Shown here piece by piece: positions 50,312 through 60,260 of a DNA stretch of 64,000 nt. The position numbers were made by a program, and so were the translations under genes. This stretch comes from Clostridioides difficile CD160 (GTDB lineage Bacteria > Bacillota > Clostridia > Peptostreptococcales > Peptostreptococcaceae), in contig NZ_AVHW01000090.1 of assembly GCF_000449425.2 (NCBI RefSeq), forward strand, positions 1 to 64,000. Direction: 5' to 3'. The notes beneath the pieces are model-generated. The model did no database searches. It had not been told where the DNA came from and saw nothing but the letters and a program-made list of their open reading frames with translations. Every line of letters starts with the position of its first letter. Positions within the stretch are counted from its first letter, which is position 1.

Positions 50312-50388
50312 AAGGTTTTCCTTCCTTTCAAGTTTTGATTTAAAATTTTCATATTATAATACTTTGTATATTTTTCTATTTTATAGAT

Positions 50389-51237
50389 TTATTTTGGAGA
50401 TACTTCAGGCCATGCTTTATCTAAAACTTTTTTAGTTGCATTAAATACAGTTTCAGCAGCAGTTGATAATCCCTTAGATATTAAAGAGTCAGATATTACT
50501 TCTGCTCCTATAACTCTTGGTGATATATTGTGCTCTTTTATTATTTTCACAAATTCTTCTGTATTTCCATATCCCTCACCTGGAACTACACGGTCATGTA
50601 GTGATTCATCTCTAAGTTTTTCATAAGGAGTTTCTAAAACATCACATACTTGAATTGATACTATCTTGTCTGCTGGAACAGGTGCAAGGTCTTTTGCTGT
50701 CTGTTTTGCTCTAGCCCAGTGCCAAGTATCTAATATAAGCATTGCATTTTCGCGATTACATCCCTTAACAACACGCCATGCAGTAGCTAAGTCTGGCACA
50801 CCACTATATGGCATAAACTCAAGACCTATAATAAGTTCTCCTGCTCTATCACATAATTGTCCCAATGCTGTTATAATTTGTTCTTCAGGTATCATTTCTA
50901 ATAAACCGCAATTTATATGTTTAACATTAAATAAACGAGCCATATGATAAACATTTTGCTCTTTTTCTCTTTGAGCTTCGCTTCTGTCTTCTTCTGTTCC
51001 CCATTGAGTTATATACTCTACTTCTGTAACTTTCATATTATATTCCTCAAGAATTGCAAGCATTTCTTCATCTGTAACTCCAGCGTTTTTTGCATCTACA
51101 TAATTTTCAGCTCGTAATCCAATACCATCAAAACCAGCTTCTTTCGCAATACGCACTCTATCACGGAATGAAACTTCTGTACCTAGTGTATAAGAACTAA
51201 TTGTAATTGGAATATTAAGATTTTTTTGATTATTCAT
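50389..51237 (-). CDS. Xylose-isomerase-like TIM barrel, candidate 3-dehydroshikimate dehydratase
   Basis: The 282-residue protein has the sugar phosphate isomerase/epimerase fold: [50 protein letters not shown] and [12 protein letters not shown], with the metal-binding Glu/Asp/His/Glu set. QuiC/AsbF-type dehydroshikimate dehydratases share this fold. Next to AroE, the OYE-type reductase and a LysR regulator, that activity (making protocatechuate) is a reasonable guess; an inosose or sugar epimerase is the alternative. Confidence 0.82.
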   Translation of the reverse strand: MNNQKNLNIPITISSYTLGTEVSFRDRVRIAKEAGFDGIGLRAENYVDAKNAGVTDEEMLAILEEYNMKVTEVEYITQWGTEEDRSEAQREKEQNVYHMARLFNVKHINCGLLEMIPEEQIITALGQLCDRAGELIIGLEFMPYSGVPDLATAWRVVKGCNRENAMLILDTWHWARAKQTAKDLAPVPADKIVSIQVCDVLETPYEKLRDESLHDRVVPGEGYGNTEEFVKIIKEHNISPRVIGAEVISDSLISKGLSTAAETVFNATKKVLDKAWPEVSPK

Positions 51238-51262
51238 GAGTTAAATTTGCCCCCTTTATTTT

Positions 51263-51352
51263 CTTTAAAAACAATAGTATTTTTGATTTTATATTTTTAT
51301 TTATCCTACTAGTAGTATTATTTAACTTTAAAAACAATAGTATTTTTTGATT
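51263..51352. promoter_or_regulatory. Long direct repeat in the LysR-operon divergent region
   Basis: CTTTAAAAACAATAGTATTT, continuing into TT(T)GATTT, occurs twice (from 51263 and from 51326, 63 bases apart). Both copies lie directly upstream of the TIM-barrel gene, facing the LysR gene. They are candidate regulator-binding sites or a local duplication. The rest of the ~410-base gap is AT-rich with no frame. Confidence 0.5.
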
Positions 51353-51649
51353 TATCTTTATCTAGATTTTATAAATTTATTGTACCATGAGACTTTACTA
51401 ATAACAAATTGATAATTTCCTATCAATTCATAGATTTTGTTTATAGATTTTATTTATGGGATACTTATTTTGCTTTCTAGTGCATCATATAAATATCTTT
51501 ATCTTATAATTCAGACAAAAAACGATAAATTTTTTTAAAAGCTTTTATTCTTACTGCATAATCATATATAATAAAAATGTGAAAAATATCTTGAAGGTCA
51601 GCTTCTCCAAATATATAAATAAAAATACCCAGGAAAGGATGAACAAAAA

Positions 51650-52531
51650 TTGAATTTATATCACCTACGCTATTTTGTTACATTGGCACATTTAGAACAC
51701 TATACAAAAGCAGCAGAAAATTTATCTATAACACAACCAAGCTTAAGTCATGCTATATCTTTGCTAGAAAGTGAACTTGGAGTGGCTCTATTTGAAAAGG
51801 AAGGTAGAAACATAGTACTTACTAAATATGGAAAAATATTTTTAAAAGACGTGGAAAAATCATTAGAAATTTTAGATTCAAGTGTAAAATCATTAAAAAT
51901 AACTGGTACTGGTGAAGGACAAATAGACCTGGCTTTCCTTAGAACCTTAGGTACTGACTTTATCCCTGATATAGTGCATAAATTTTTAAAATCTAATCCT
52001 GATAAATCAATAGATTTTAAATTTCATACTGGTGTAACGACTGACATTATTCAAGGTCTTAAAGAAAGAAAATACGATATTGCTTTTTGTTCGAAACTTG
52101 AAAAGGAAAAAGGAATTGAATTTATACCTGTTGCTAAACAAGATTTAGTATTAATTGTACCATATAGCCATCCATTAGCTGCAAAGGATACTATAGACTT
52201 AAAAGAAACCATCCCTTATCCTCAAATAGTATTTAATCAGAGAAGTGGGCTTAGATATATAATTGATGATATGTTTAAAAAAATAAATCAACAACCTAAC
52301 ATAGTCTATGAAGTGGAAGAAGACCAAGTAATTGCTGGATTAGTTGCAAAAAATTTTGGAATTGCTGTAGTACCAAATATGAATATGCTCAGCTTTACAA
52401 AAGTGAAAGTAATTCAGATTGTTCACCCAAGTTGGGAAAGAAATTTCTACTTAGCAGTTATAAAAGATAGATATTTACCTCCTGCAATTAAAAACTTTAA
52501 AAACTTCGTCATTAAAAACGCTCAACTATAA
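51650..52531 (+). CDS. LysR-family transcriptional regulator
   Basis: The 293-residue protein has the LysR winged helix (NLYHLRYFVTLAHLEHYTKAA, LSITQPSLSHAISLLESELG, LFEKEGRNIVLTKYGK) and an effector-binding domain (about 90-290). It starts at TTG after AGGAAAGG; the ATG nearby leads to an early stop in another frame. Divergent orientation to the shikimate-type cluster, as with QuiR in Listeria, suggests it controls that cluster with shikimate as a possible ligand. Confidence 0.92.
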   Translation: MNLYHLRYFVTLAHLEHYTKAAENLSITQPSLSHAISLLESELGVALFEKEGRNIVLTKYGKIFLKDVEKSLEILDSSVKSLKITGTGEGQIDLAFLRTLGTDFIPDIVHKFLKSNPDKSIDFKFHTGVTTDIIQGLKERKYDIAFCSKLEKEKGIEFIPVAKQDLVLIVPYSHPLAAKDTIDLKETIPYPQIVFNQRSGLRYIIDDMFKKINQQPNIVYEVEEDQVIAGLVAKNFGIAVVPNMNMLSFTKVKVIQIVHPSWERNFYLAVIKDRYLPPAIKNFKNFVIKNAQL

Positions 52532-52587
52532 TTTATTAATAAAGGGGTTATTTTTAAATACCCTCTTTTATTATTTTTATAAAATAA

Positions 52588-52700
52588 AAAAATCTATACT
52601 TTTAAAAGTATAGATTCCTAACTGACAGTCGGCATCCGAGTCTCAGTAATTATCGTTATACAACAGCAACTGAATTTCAGTTCCTGAATAACTAGGTTAT
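52588..52700 (-). ncRNA. Structured RNA candidate ending in a terminator
   Basis: On the minus strand, after the DUF3800 gene, three hairpins follow in order: AACTGA/TCAGTT with a three-base loop, then ACTGA...TCAGT enclosing TCGG-ATG-CCGA (about 52620-52650), then a perfect stem AATCTATACTTTTAAAAGTATAGATT (52591-52616) followed by seven T residues. Either an elaborate 3' end or a separate small RNA. I do not recognise an Rfam class. Confidence 0.4.
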
Positions 52701-52739
52701 TTACATTATATCAAACTTTATAGCACTTGTCAATGCTAC

Positions 52740-53603
52740 CTACCTCATTTTTTCGAGCCATGGTCCAACAGGCTCTACAATAGGAACCTCTTTGAATCCC
52801 CAATTTCTTATATCATTTACACTAGTTGGAGTATATATTTTATTTCTTACAGATTTAAATATTTTATTTTTTTCTCCATATTGCATGCATTTTGGATTAG
52901 CTTCTATTAAGCCTCTTCTTGCTCTGCTAAGAGGATTACATAAAATATCTGCTATCTCCAAACCTTCTCTATAATCTACATCTTCCTTTTTAGCAATTAT
53001 AAAACCTTTAACCTTATCTCTTAATTCCTCATCTATGTCTAAATATATTGTTCCATTATTAAAAACATCAAAAAATGCCTTTTGTACTTTTAGATTTGAT
53101 ACGTCGTCTCTTGATTCGATAACTATTCTTGCAGATTCCACAGTTTCATCATTTACGAACGAATAAAAGTTCTGAAGTACATGTATAAAAGCCACTACAT
53201 AAGGTTCCTTTGAAGGTGCATAATATTTTTTTAATCTAGCTTTATCTACTGTTACTGATATTATAGTACACTCTAATCTAGATAGAAATAAAGGTAATTC
53301 ATCATAAAAAAACTTAATTTGTGAATCATCAAACTTCTCAAATGCTCTTGATTTTCTTGATATATCTGTCAAATGTATTCCTATATTACTAGTACCAAAG
53401 CACTGTTCTTTAAATACATCCATTTCTTTCCTTAAAGAACAGACATAATCTCCTTGACTCACTGCATATTTATATTCAAAAATTACTCCTGTTAATGTAA
53501 ATGGGTCTTCATGATTTATATCGGCCCTTCCACTTTCATCAATAAACATTATATATTTTTTCTTTGTAATCTCACTCACCCTCTTAACATATGATGATAG
53601 CAT
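52740..53603 (-). CDS. DUF3800 protein
   Basis: The 287-residue protein has the DUF3800 signature MFIDESGRADINHEDPFTLTG near the N terminus, then IIVSVTVDK-type and ESRDD acidic motifs and a GLEIADILCNPLSRARRG helix, suggesting an RNase H-like metal-dependent fold. DUF3800 genes are often found on mobile elements and near defence loci. The start is uncertain; no strong ribosome site precedes the first ATG and the domain begins at residue 20. Confidence 0.83.
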   Translation of the reverse strand: MLSSYVKRVSEITKKKYIMFIDESGRADINHEDPFTLTGVIFEYKYAVSQGDYVCSLRKEMDVFKEQCFGTSNIGIHLTDISRKSRAFEKFDDSQIKFFYDELPLFLSRLECTIISVTVDKARLKKYYAPSKEPYVVAFIHVLQNFYSFVNDETVESARIVIESRDDVSNLKVQKAFFDVFNNGTIYLDIDEELRDKVKGFIIAKKEDVDYREGLEIADILCNPLSRARRGLIEANPKCMQYGEKNKIFKSVRNKIYTPTSVNDIRNWGFKEVPIVEPVGPWLEKMR

Positions 53604-53679
53604 CTATATCCATTTTATATGAGTTTTAAAAATATTCCAAGATTTTTATATAACTTAAATTTAATTTTACACTAAAAAA

Positions 53680-53732
53680 TTGAGATGTAAAAACAATCAA
53701 CGCTTTTGACGATTGAATTTCACATCTCAATT
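53680..53732. terminator. Hairpin between DUF3800 and Cwp22-like genes
   Basis: TTGAGATGT and ACATCTCAA, with inner CAATC/GATTG pairing, form an interrupted stem. It follows the Cwp22-like gene on the minus strand and should stop its transcript. Confidence 0.55.
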
Positions 53733-53759
53733 ATAGTTATTTCTTAATGTATAGGTTTA

Positions 53760-55694
53760 TTATTTTCCAATAATATCCATTAATTTGTCCATTACTATAT
53801 AAGATACTCCTCCTCCAATTTGATAAGGAGTTTCAACTTTTTTATTTGCAAATACTCTTTGTTGTTCTGATGATAATCCTGAATTATCCACTAGAACTAT
53901 TGGTGAATGTAATTTTACAGCTAATGGTCCAGCTGATAAAGCATCCACTAAAGTATCTGATTTACTAACTAATATAGCTTGTAAATCAACATCTCCATAG
54001 AATTTCTCTATTACTTTAGCATTAGTATCTACTCTGCTATTTCCATATATTCTATTTCCTGAAACATCTTCAGTAGTTATCTCATTCATTTTTGCTATTG
54101 CTGAATCACTAATTGCACTTGGTCCACCTATAAAGTATGCATTTTCTAATTTTCTTTCTGTTAGCCATGCATAAGATTCTTCAGTAATTCCATCTTTTTT
54201 AAGCAATATTATAGGTTGCTTTTCTTCTCCAGCTTTAGAAGCTATAGATAGTGCATCTGCTTCTCCACTTCCAGAAACCATATAAGCTGTTTTTATTTCT
54301 TCTCTACTTCCAAGTTCTGTAGCTATTTTTGTAGCAGTTTGGTATCTGTCTTGACCTGCTATTCTCTTTGTTTCTGTATTAAAAGTAGTTTTTATTTCTT
54401 GTTCTAATTTAGAGCTTATTGCATTTTCTCCACCTATCAATATTACTGTTTTAGGTGCTAATAAATTCATTTGTTCAATAGTCTCAGATGGTAATTTATC
54501 TGTATTAGTAAGTAATATTGTTGAATTATAACTACTTGCTAAAGGAGTAGCTGTTATACCATCAGCTATTGCATTACCATTTACTAATATTACAGTATCT
54601 GAACTCTCAGCATTCCAGTTTCCAACTGAACTTATCTTCTTAGCTGTATCAAATCTATTTGCGCCTATAACTGTATCCCATGTAGGATTTATAGTTCCAT
54701 CTTCATTGAAAGTATAATCTTTTCCATCTATTTTTTGAGTACCAGTTAGCATTTTACCATCTTTATCTAAATAGTAAGATTTTCCTTCTATTTGTTGCCA
54801 TCCTGTCTGCATTACTCCTGTTTTGTCAAAGTAATATTTGTTACCATCTATTTCTTGCCAGCCTGTAACTGATAATCCATCAGCATCTAGATAGTATTTC
54901 TTTCCATCTATTTCTTGCCAGCCTGTTTGCATTACTCCATCTGCATTAAAGTAATAAGTCTTTCCATCAATTACTTTCCATCCAGATACTCTTACTCCAT
55001 CAGTTCCTAAGTAATATTTTTTGTTGTTAATTGTTTTCCATCCTGTTTGCATTACTCCTGAAGCATCAAAATAATACATTTTTCCATTTACTTTTAACCA
55101 ACTATTTTTTTGGTATGTTCCATCAGATTTTACATAATACTTCTTACCATTTTCTGTTTTCCATCCTGTTTGGTTTAAATTTATCTTATATTTTGCTGCT
55201 ATTTTTATATAACTGTCATTGCTATAATCTATAATTACATCTGAACCCACTGGAACTTGGTCAAATAACCATCTAACTTCTTTATTATGCATTCTTATAC
55301 ATCCACCAGAAATATGCTTTCCTATAGAACTCTCATCATTATTTCCATGTATTCCATATGTATCTCCATAAGTTCCTTTTAATGCAAGTCCCATCCATCT
55401 ATCTCCTAATGGATTTCTTGGGCTTCCTCCAGGTATATTACCTTTATAATATGGTCTGTTTTTTATCTTATTAACTACTTTTGTCTTCCCTGTTGGTGTC
55501 TCTGAACCTTTTTTCCCTGTTGCAATTTTAAACTCTTTTACAAGTTTACTATTTACAAAGTATCCTAGAGTATTTTTTCTTGAGTTTACTATAATCACAT
55601 GTTTGCTGGCTGCACTTGATTCTGGTACCCCACATGCGAATACTAAAACTAAAGTCAGTGCTAGTACTAAATACTTTTTTAGACTTTTTTTCAC
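53760..55694 (-). CDS. cwp22: Cell wall protein with L,D-transpeptidase, GW-type and CWB2 domains (Cwp22-like)
   Basis: The 644-residue protein starts at GTG (55694) after GAGGGGG. Order: signal peptide (1-28), YkuD L,D-transpeptidase (about 30-160) with the catalytic motif HISGGCIRMHN (Cys132), eight GW-x4-GKxYY choline-binding-like repeats of about 20 residues (about 170-335), and three CWB2 repeats (about 340-640). YkuD enzymes make 3-3 peptidoglycan cross-links, abundant in C. difficile; CWB2 anchors the protein to the wall. This matches Cwp22/LdtCd2. Confidence 0.95.
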   Translation of the reverse strand: MKKSLKKYLVLALTLVLVFACGVPESSAASKHVIIVNSRKNTLGYFVNSKLVKEFKIATGKKGSETPTGKTKVVNKIKNRPYYKGNIPGGSPRNPLGDRWMGLALKGTYGDTYGIHGNNDESSIGKHISGGCIRMHNKEVRWLFDQVPVGSDVIIDYSNDSYIKIAAKYKINLNQTGWKTENGKKYYVKSDGTYQKNSWLKVNGKMYYFDASGVMQTGWKTINNKKYYLGTDGVRVSGWKVIDGKTYYFNADGVMQTGWQEIDGKKYYLDADGLSVTGWQEIDGNKYYFDKTGVMQTGWQQIEGKSYYLDKDGKMLTGTQKIDGKDYTFNEDGTINPTWDTVIGANRFDTAKKISSVGNWNAESSDTVILVNGNAIADGITATPLASSYNSTILLTNTDKLPSETIEQMNLLAPKTVILIGGENAISSKLEQEIKTTFNTETKRIAGQDRYQTATKIATELGSREEIKTAYMVSGSGEADALSIASKAGEEKQPIILLKKDGITEESYAWLTERKLENAYFIGGPSAISDSAIAKMNEITTEDVSGNRIYGNSRVDTNAKVIEKFYGDVDLQAILVSKSDTLVDALSAGPLAVKLHSPIVLVDNSGLSSEQQRVFANKKVETPYQIGGGVSYIVMDKLMDIIGK

Positions 55695-55803
55695 TATAAC
55701 TTCCCCCTCTTTTAGAAACATTACTACATGTGTCTAATTATAACATAAAATTACCAATCCCTTATATTTACAAATTTGTTACATTTATACATTTGATTAT
55801 ATT

Positions 55804-56817
55804 CTATTCCTCGTATCCATTTGGATTCATACTTTGCCATCTCCAAGAATCTTGACACATTTCTTCAAGTTCATATTTAGCTTTCCATCCAAGCTCTTTT
55901 TCTGCCTTAGAAGAATCTGCATAACACATAGCTACATCTCCAGCTCTTCTTCCTACAATTTTGTATGGTATTTCTTTTCCACTTGCTTTAGAAAATGCTT
56001 TGACTAAATCGAGAACACTATAGCCCTTCCCAGTTCCTAAATTATAAACAACAAGACCTGGATTTTCTTCTAGTTTTTGTAATGCTTTCACATGACCAGC
56101 AGCTAAATCTAATACATGTATATAGTCTCTAACCCCTGTTCCATCATGTGTTGGATAATCATTTCCATACACACTTAATTCTTTTAATTTACCTACTGCT
56201 ATTTTTGTTATATAAGGCATTAAATTACTTGGAACTCCATTTGGCTCTTCACCTATTCTACCACTCTTATGAGCACCTACTGGATTAAAGTATCTTAAAA
56301 GTGCTATATCTAATGATTCATCTGCTTTTGATATATCTACTAACATCTGCTCTATCATAAGCTTAGTTCTTCCATATGGGTTAGTTACAGAAAGTGGAAA
56401 ATCTTCTAATATAGGACAAGTATGTGGGTCTCCATATACAGTAGCTGAAGAACTAAATACAAACTTTTTAACACCATATTCTCTCATTAATTCAAATAAA
56501 TTTAAAGTACTTATTAGATTATTGCTATAATATTCAATCGGCTTTTCTACTGATTCACCAACAGCCTTTAAAGCTGCAAAATGTATAATTGATTCAATAT
56601 TATTTTCTTTAAATACAACATGCATTTCATTTTTATTTCTGATATCAATATTATAAAATTTTATTGGTTTTCCAGATAACTCTTTAATTCTATCAACTAC
56701 TATTGAACTACTATTACTTAAGTTATCAACTATAACAACTTCATAACCTGATTCTAAAAGTTCTATTGCTGTATGGCTTCCTATATATCCTGCTCCCCCA
56801 GCTACTAAAACTGCCAT
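55804..56817 (-). CDS. galE: UDP-glucose 4-epimerase
   Basis: The 337-residue short-chain dehydrogenase-type enzyme interconverts UDP-glucose and UDP-galactose. It has the NAD motif GGAGYIGSHTAIELL, the catalytic Ser-Ser-Ala and Tyr-x3-Lys (FVFSSSATVYG, NPYGRTK), RYFNPVGAHKSGRIGE and YIHVLDLAAGHV. It is transcribed with galU upstream, 23 bases apart, and would supply sugars for wall polymers. Confidence 0.97.
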   Translation of the reverse strand: MAVLVAGGAGYIGSHTAIELLESGYEVVIVDNLSNSSSIVVDRIKELSGKPIKFYNIDIRNKNEMHVVFKENNIESIIHFAALKAVGESVEKPIEYYSNNLISTLNLFELMREYGVKKFVFSSSATVYGDPHTCPILEDFPLSVTNPYGRTKLMIEQMLVDISKADESLDIALLRYFNPVGAHKSGRIGEEPNGVPSNLMPYITKIAVGKLKELSVYGNDYPTHDGTGVRDYIHVLDLAAGHVKALQKLEENPGLVVYNLGTGKGYSVLDLVKAFSKASGKEIPYKIVGRRAGDVAMCYADSSKAEKELGWKAKYELEEMCQDSWRWQSMNPNGYEE

Positions 56818-56840
56818 AGTAATTACCTCTTTTCTAATAT

Positions 56841-57716
56841 TTATTTTTCACTTACTTTTTTTCTCATATAATCCATTAAATCGTCTTTTAGATTTTCTCT
56901 TTTTAATGCAAAGTCTATCGTCGCCTCTAGAAAACCAATTTTATCTCCCACATCATATCTTTTACCTTCAAAATTATACGCATAAATGGCCTCTTGTTTT
57001 CCAAGAGTCTGAAGCGCATCTGTCAGTTGTATCTCTCCACCTTTACCAGGCGTTTGCTTCTCTAATATATCAAATATTGCAGGAGTTATTATATATCTTC
57101 CAAGTATAGCTATGTCTGATGGTGCTTCTTCAATTGCAGGTTTTTCAACCATATCCTTAACTTTGTATACTCTATCTTCTATATGTTTTACATCCAATAT
57201 ACCATATTTATTAGTATCTTCTTTAGCTATCTTTTGTACACCTAGAACAGTTGTTTTATACTCATTATAAGTATCTATTAATTGTTTTAGACAAGGAACA
57301 TTTGAATCTACTATATCATCACCTAACAATACAGCAAATGGTTCATCACCTATAAAGCTTTTTGCACAGTAAATTGCATGTCCAAGACCTTTTGGCTCTT
57401 TTTGTCTTATATAATGAATATTTACCATATTCGATATATCTCTTACCATTTCTAACATCTCTGTCTTACCTTTTTGCTCTAATTCTAACTCTAATTCAAC
57501 TGATTTATCAAAATGGTCTTCTATAGATTTTTTATTTCTACCTGTTATTATAAGAATTTCTTCAATTCCTGATTCTATAGCTTCTTCTATTATATACTGT
57601 AAAGTTGGTTTATCTACTATAGGAAGCATTTCTTTGGGCTGTGATTTTGTTGCTGGTAAAAACCTAGTTCCTAGCCCTGCTGCTGGTATTATCGCTTTTT
57701 TAACTGTCATCTGCAT
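56841..57716 (-). CDS. galU: UTP-glucose-1-phosphate uridylyltransferase
   Basis: The 291-residue enzyme makes UDP-glucose. It has KAIIPAAGLGTRFLPATKSQPKEMLPI (nucleotide-binding loop), QKEPKGLGHAIYCAKSFIGDE, VLLGDDIVD and EKPAIEEAPSD. The ATG at 57716 with AAGGGTG upstream is preferred over longer readings. With galE it feeds cell-surface glycan synthesis, in keeping with the adjacent wall protein gene. Confidence 0.96.
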   Translation of the reverse strand: MQMTVKKAIIPAAGLGTRFLPATKSQPKEMLPIVDKPTLQYIIEEAIESGIEEILIITGRNKKSIEDHFDKSVELELELEQKGKTEMLEMVRDISNMVNIHYIRQKEPKGLGHAIYCAKSFIGDEPFAVLLGDDIVDSNVPCLKQLIDTYNEYKTTVLGVQKIAKEDTNKYGILDVKHIEDRVYKVKDMVEKPAIEEAPSDIAILGRYIITPAIFDILEKQTPGKGGEIQLTDALQTLGKQEAIYAYNFEGKRYDVGDKIGFLEATIDFALKRENLKDDLMDYMRKKVSEK

Positions 57717-57825
57717 CTTTTCACCCTTCTTCATAAATTTTCTCTTGTACCAAATTAATATACCATATTTATACTTTTTCTTCAAACTCTATATTATCCC
57801 AATAATTAATGCCTTAAGACCATAT

Positions 57826-57851
57826 AAGGTAGATGAAATTTCATCTACCTT
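57826..57851. terminator. Hairpin upstream of galU
   Basis: AAGGTAGATGAAA and TTTCATCTACCTT form a perfect stem. T-richness is on the plus-strand side only, so on the minus strand it may act as a weak terminator or mark the end of the acidic-protein transcript. Confidence 0.45.
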
Positions 57852-57907
57852 TAATTTTATAAGTTAATATATTATTGTTTATATTTTATCTGAAACTTAT
57901 ATCGGCA

Positions 57908-58228
57908 CTAAATTTCATCTAAGATACCTTTAATATCGCTATCTATATCATCATCCAAATAAGAATCTAAATCTTCCAAATCAACTTCTAATTCTTGATA
58001 TGTCATATCAACACTTACATCTTCGTCTATATCCATCTCCGATATCAATTCTCCTAAAATGCTATTTCCATCAGCATCTAAATCTCCATCTATATCTTCA
58101 CCTATATAATTTTCATTTAAAATTTCCTCTAAATCAATCTCATAATAAACTTCATTATTTTTTTCATCTCCTGAGTTTAATCCTAAAAACTCATAGTTAA
58201 AATTCCAAACATTGTATTTACTTGACAT
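57908..58228 (-). CDS. Highly acidic hypothetical protein (106 aa)
   Basis: The protein is extremely rich in Asp and Glu (ENYIGEDIDGDLDADGNS, DLEDLDSYLDDDIDSDIKG), with few basic residues. No domain is recognised. It overlaps the upstream 663-aa gene by 11 bases and has GGAGGAATAAAG, so it is its translational partner. Low-complexity acidic proteins can bind metal ions or basic partners; nothing specific is indicated. Confidence 0.65.
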   Translation of the reverse strand: MSSKYNVWNFNYEFLGLNSGDEKNNEVYYEIDLEEILNENYIGEDIDGDLDADGNSILGELISEMDIDEDVSVDMTYQELEVDLEDLDSYLDDDIDSDIKGILDEI

Positions 58229-60209
58229 ACTTTATTCCTCCTGTGAAAAACATATTTTCATCTAGTTTATTTGCTCCATAATCAACAGAATTATATATTT
58301 TTTCAATTATGTCTTTTCTTCTTTCATTTGTACCATTATTTAATGTCAATTGTCTAAATACATATGTATTTGTTATTCTCTCGAATAATATTTCTTTTAT
58401 ACTATCATCATTGATATTTTTATAGCTTTTCCATAAAATTTCAAATAACTTAAATATTTCTCTACTAGTTTCGTCCACATAATAAGGATACATATTTTCT
58501 ACCAAATGATTTAATCTTGATATGGCTTGTTTTAAAAATACATCAAGACTTGCACTTTCGCTTTCCTTTAGCATCCTATAATTGTACTTCTTCTTATCTT
58601 CTCCTGAGATTACAAATATAATGTTATCTAGGCTTTTTTCAACTTCATCTAAATAACTACTGATATTATATGATAAATCGAATAATAGGTTTTTAATCTG
58701 CTTAAATACCTGTATATCAAGTTTAGCATTATATTTTTCAAATAACTCTATCTCTTGATTTTCTAATATTCTTGGCATATAGGCTGATAATAAGTCTAAA
58801 TTGTTTCTTTGTTCCTGTACTTGCTTATAAAGTTCATTTATAACTTCTATTCTTATTTCATCATTTAATTCTTTTTTTAGAACCTTATCAAACTCATATT
58901 TCATATAATAAATATTTCCAAAGAAATTAAATATTATCATATCATTCATAGCTTTAGACCAATTCTTATATAAAACTTCAATAGAGGTATCTTTAAGTAG
59001 GGGTTGTTTTGCATATATAAAAACATCTTGCATAAGTTTTTGAACCATACTTTTACTTAGATTCAAAGTTAGTTTTTGATTATTAAACTTTATTTCTGTC
59101 TCTACAAAATTAGAATTTTCACTTTCAAGCTCCTTATTAATTACAATATCTTTTACATCACTATTTTTTATAGATATGATTTCTTTTTGGAAAGACTTTA
59201 GAATAGTCAAACTATCGAAATCTTCTTGAATAAAAAATGGAGCATGTTTTAATGTATATCCTACTATTTCATTTTCTATATCATTTAAATCATCTATCTG
59301 CATAATTGCTTTATTTTTATCATTTATGTGTAAGTTGAATACATTTTTACTGTCGTATAATATAATGTCTTCTCCAAAATTCAACTTTGAACAATTATCT
59401 TTTGCTGATTTTACAATAGTCTTCTTAGACTTCTTATTTATAAAAATTAATTGGTCTTGATATTTTACTAGAAGCATATTTGTGTTTTTGTAATCAAATC
59501 CATCTATATTTCCTGATATCTTACAAAAGACTATATCGCAATCTTTAGGAAGGTTTCCTATTTTTTTATTATCTTTAACTCTTTCATTTAAATCAGATGG
59601 AACTATATTCTCTATGTTGTTATTGAATATAGATACAGACCTTACTATGATACCTTCTCTTTCCATATGAAAATATCCCTTTAAAGAGACTCTTTTGTCT
59701 TCTAAAATATATCTTTCTATATCATCAAAGTTTATTTCAAATCTGTTTTTCCCACTGATAAATATGAACTTCTCATTATCCTTATTGATTCCACCCATAT
59801 AAAACTTATTATCATCTAAACTTAATATAGTCATATTGTCCTTTATATAAAATATAAATTCTCTTTGACTTTTACAGATTAAATCATATTCATCTACAGT
59901 TATTTTCATAGTCAGGTTTGCTGTAACATTCTTACTTGAATTTTCACTTTTTATATAAAAAGGCAAGTTATTTCCATAGACAATTATTTGAGAACCTTCT
60001 AAAACTGCTTCTAATTTTTCTTTATTGTCTGAAAAACTATATATATATTTTACCCCTGTATCATCATTAACTTCATCTGGTTTACTAATTATTATATTAC
60101 CTAAATTTGTTATATGAAGTTTTTTATATTCTTTTGAGTATCTACTGATACCATTAAGCTCAAAGCCATCTGAAAGCTCATATATGATTTTTTCTCCTAA
60201 TTTCAACAT
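58218..60209 (-). CDS. Hypothetical protein (663 aa)
   Basis: A large soluble protein without signal or membrane helix. The first ~330 residues are strand-rich with repeated short motifs (LHITNLGNIIISKP, FIFYIKDNMTILSLDDNKFY, LLVKYQDQLIFINKKSKK), as in repeated beta-sandwich or propeller-like folds. The last ~280 are helical. No family recognised. It lies between a SPOR-domain membrane protein and an acidic protein in one operon-like run, near wall genes, so a cell-envelope role is possible. Confidence 0.65.
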   Translation of the reverse strand: MLKLGEKIIYELSDGFELNGISRYSKEYKKLHITNLGNIIISKPDEVNDDTGVKYIYSFSDNKEKLEAVLEGSQIIVYGNNLPFYIKSENSSKNVTANLTMKITVDEYDLICKSQREFIFYIKDNMTILSLDDNKFYMGGINKDNEKFIFISGKNRFEINFDDIERYILEDKRVSLKGYFHMEREGIIVRSVSIFNNNIENIVPSDLNERVKDNKKIGNLPKDCDIVFCKISGNIDGFDYKNTNMLLVKYQDQLIFINKKSKKTIVKSAKDNCSKLNFGEDIILYDSKNVFNLHINDKNKAIMQIDDLNDIENEIVGYTLKHAPFFIQEDFDSLTILKSFQKEIISIKNSDVKDIVINKELESENSNFVETEIKFNNQKLTLNLSKSMVQKLMQDVFIYAKQPLLKDTSIEVLYKNWSKAMNDMIIFNFFGNIYYMKYEFDKVLKKELNDEIRIEVINELYKQVQEQRNNLDLLSAYMPRILENQEIELFEKYNAKLDIQVFKQIKNLLFDLSYNISSYLDEVEKSLDNIIFVISGEDKKKYNYRMLKESESASLDVFLKQAISRLNHLVENMYPYYVDETSREIFKLFEILWKSYKNINDDSIKEILFERITNTYVFRQLTLNNGTNERRKDIIEKIYNSVDYGANKLDENMFFTGGIKYVK

Positions 60210-60260
60210 ACCTTCACCACCTAAACAAAATTATAAGTATTCTCTAAAGGTGAACAAAAT

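Noticed and set aside
54700-55200. Tandem ~60-bp DNA repeats in the Cwp22-like gene
   Set aside because: They are multiples of three and encode the GW-type protein repeats, so they are explained by protein structure.
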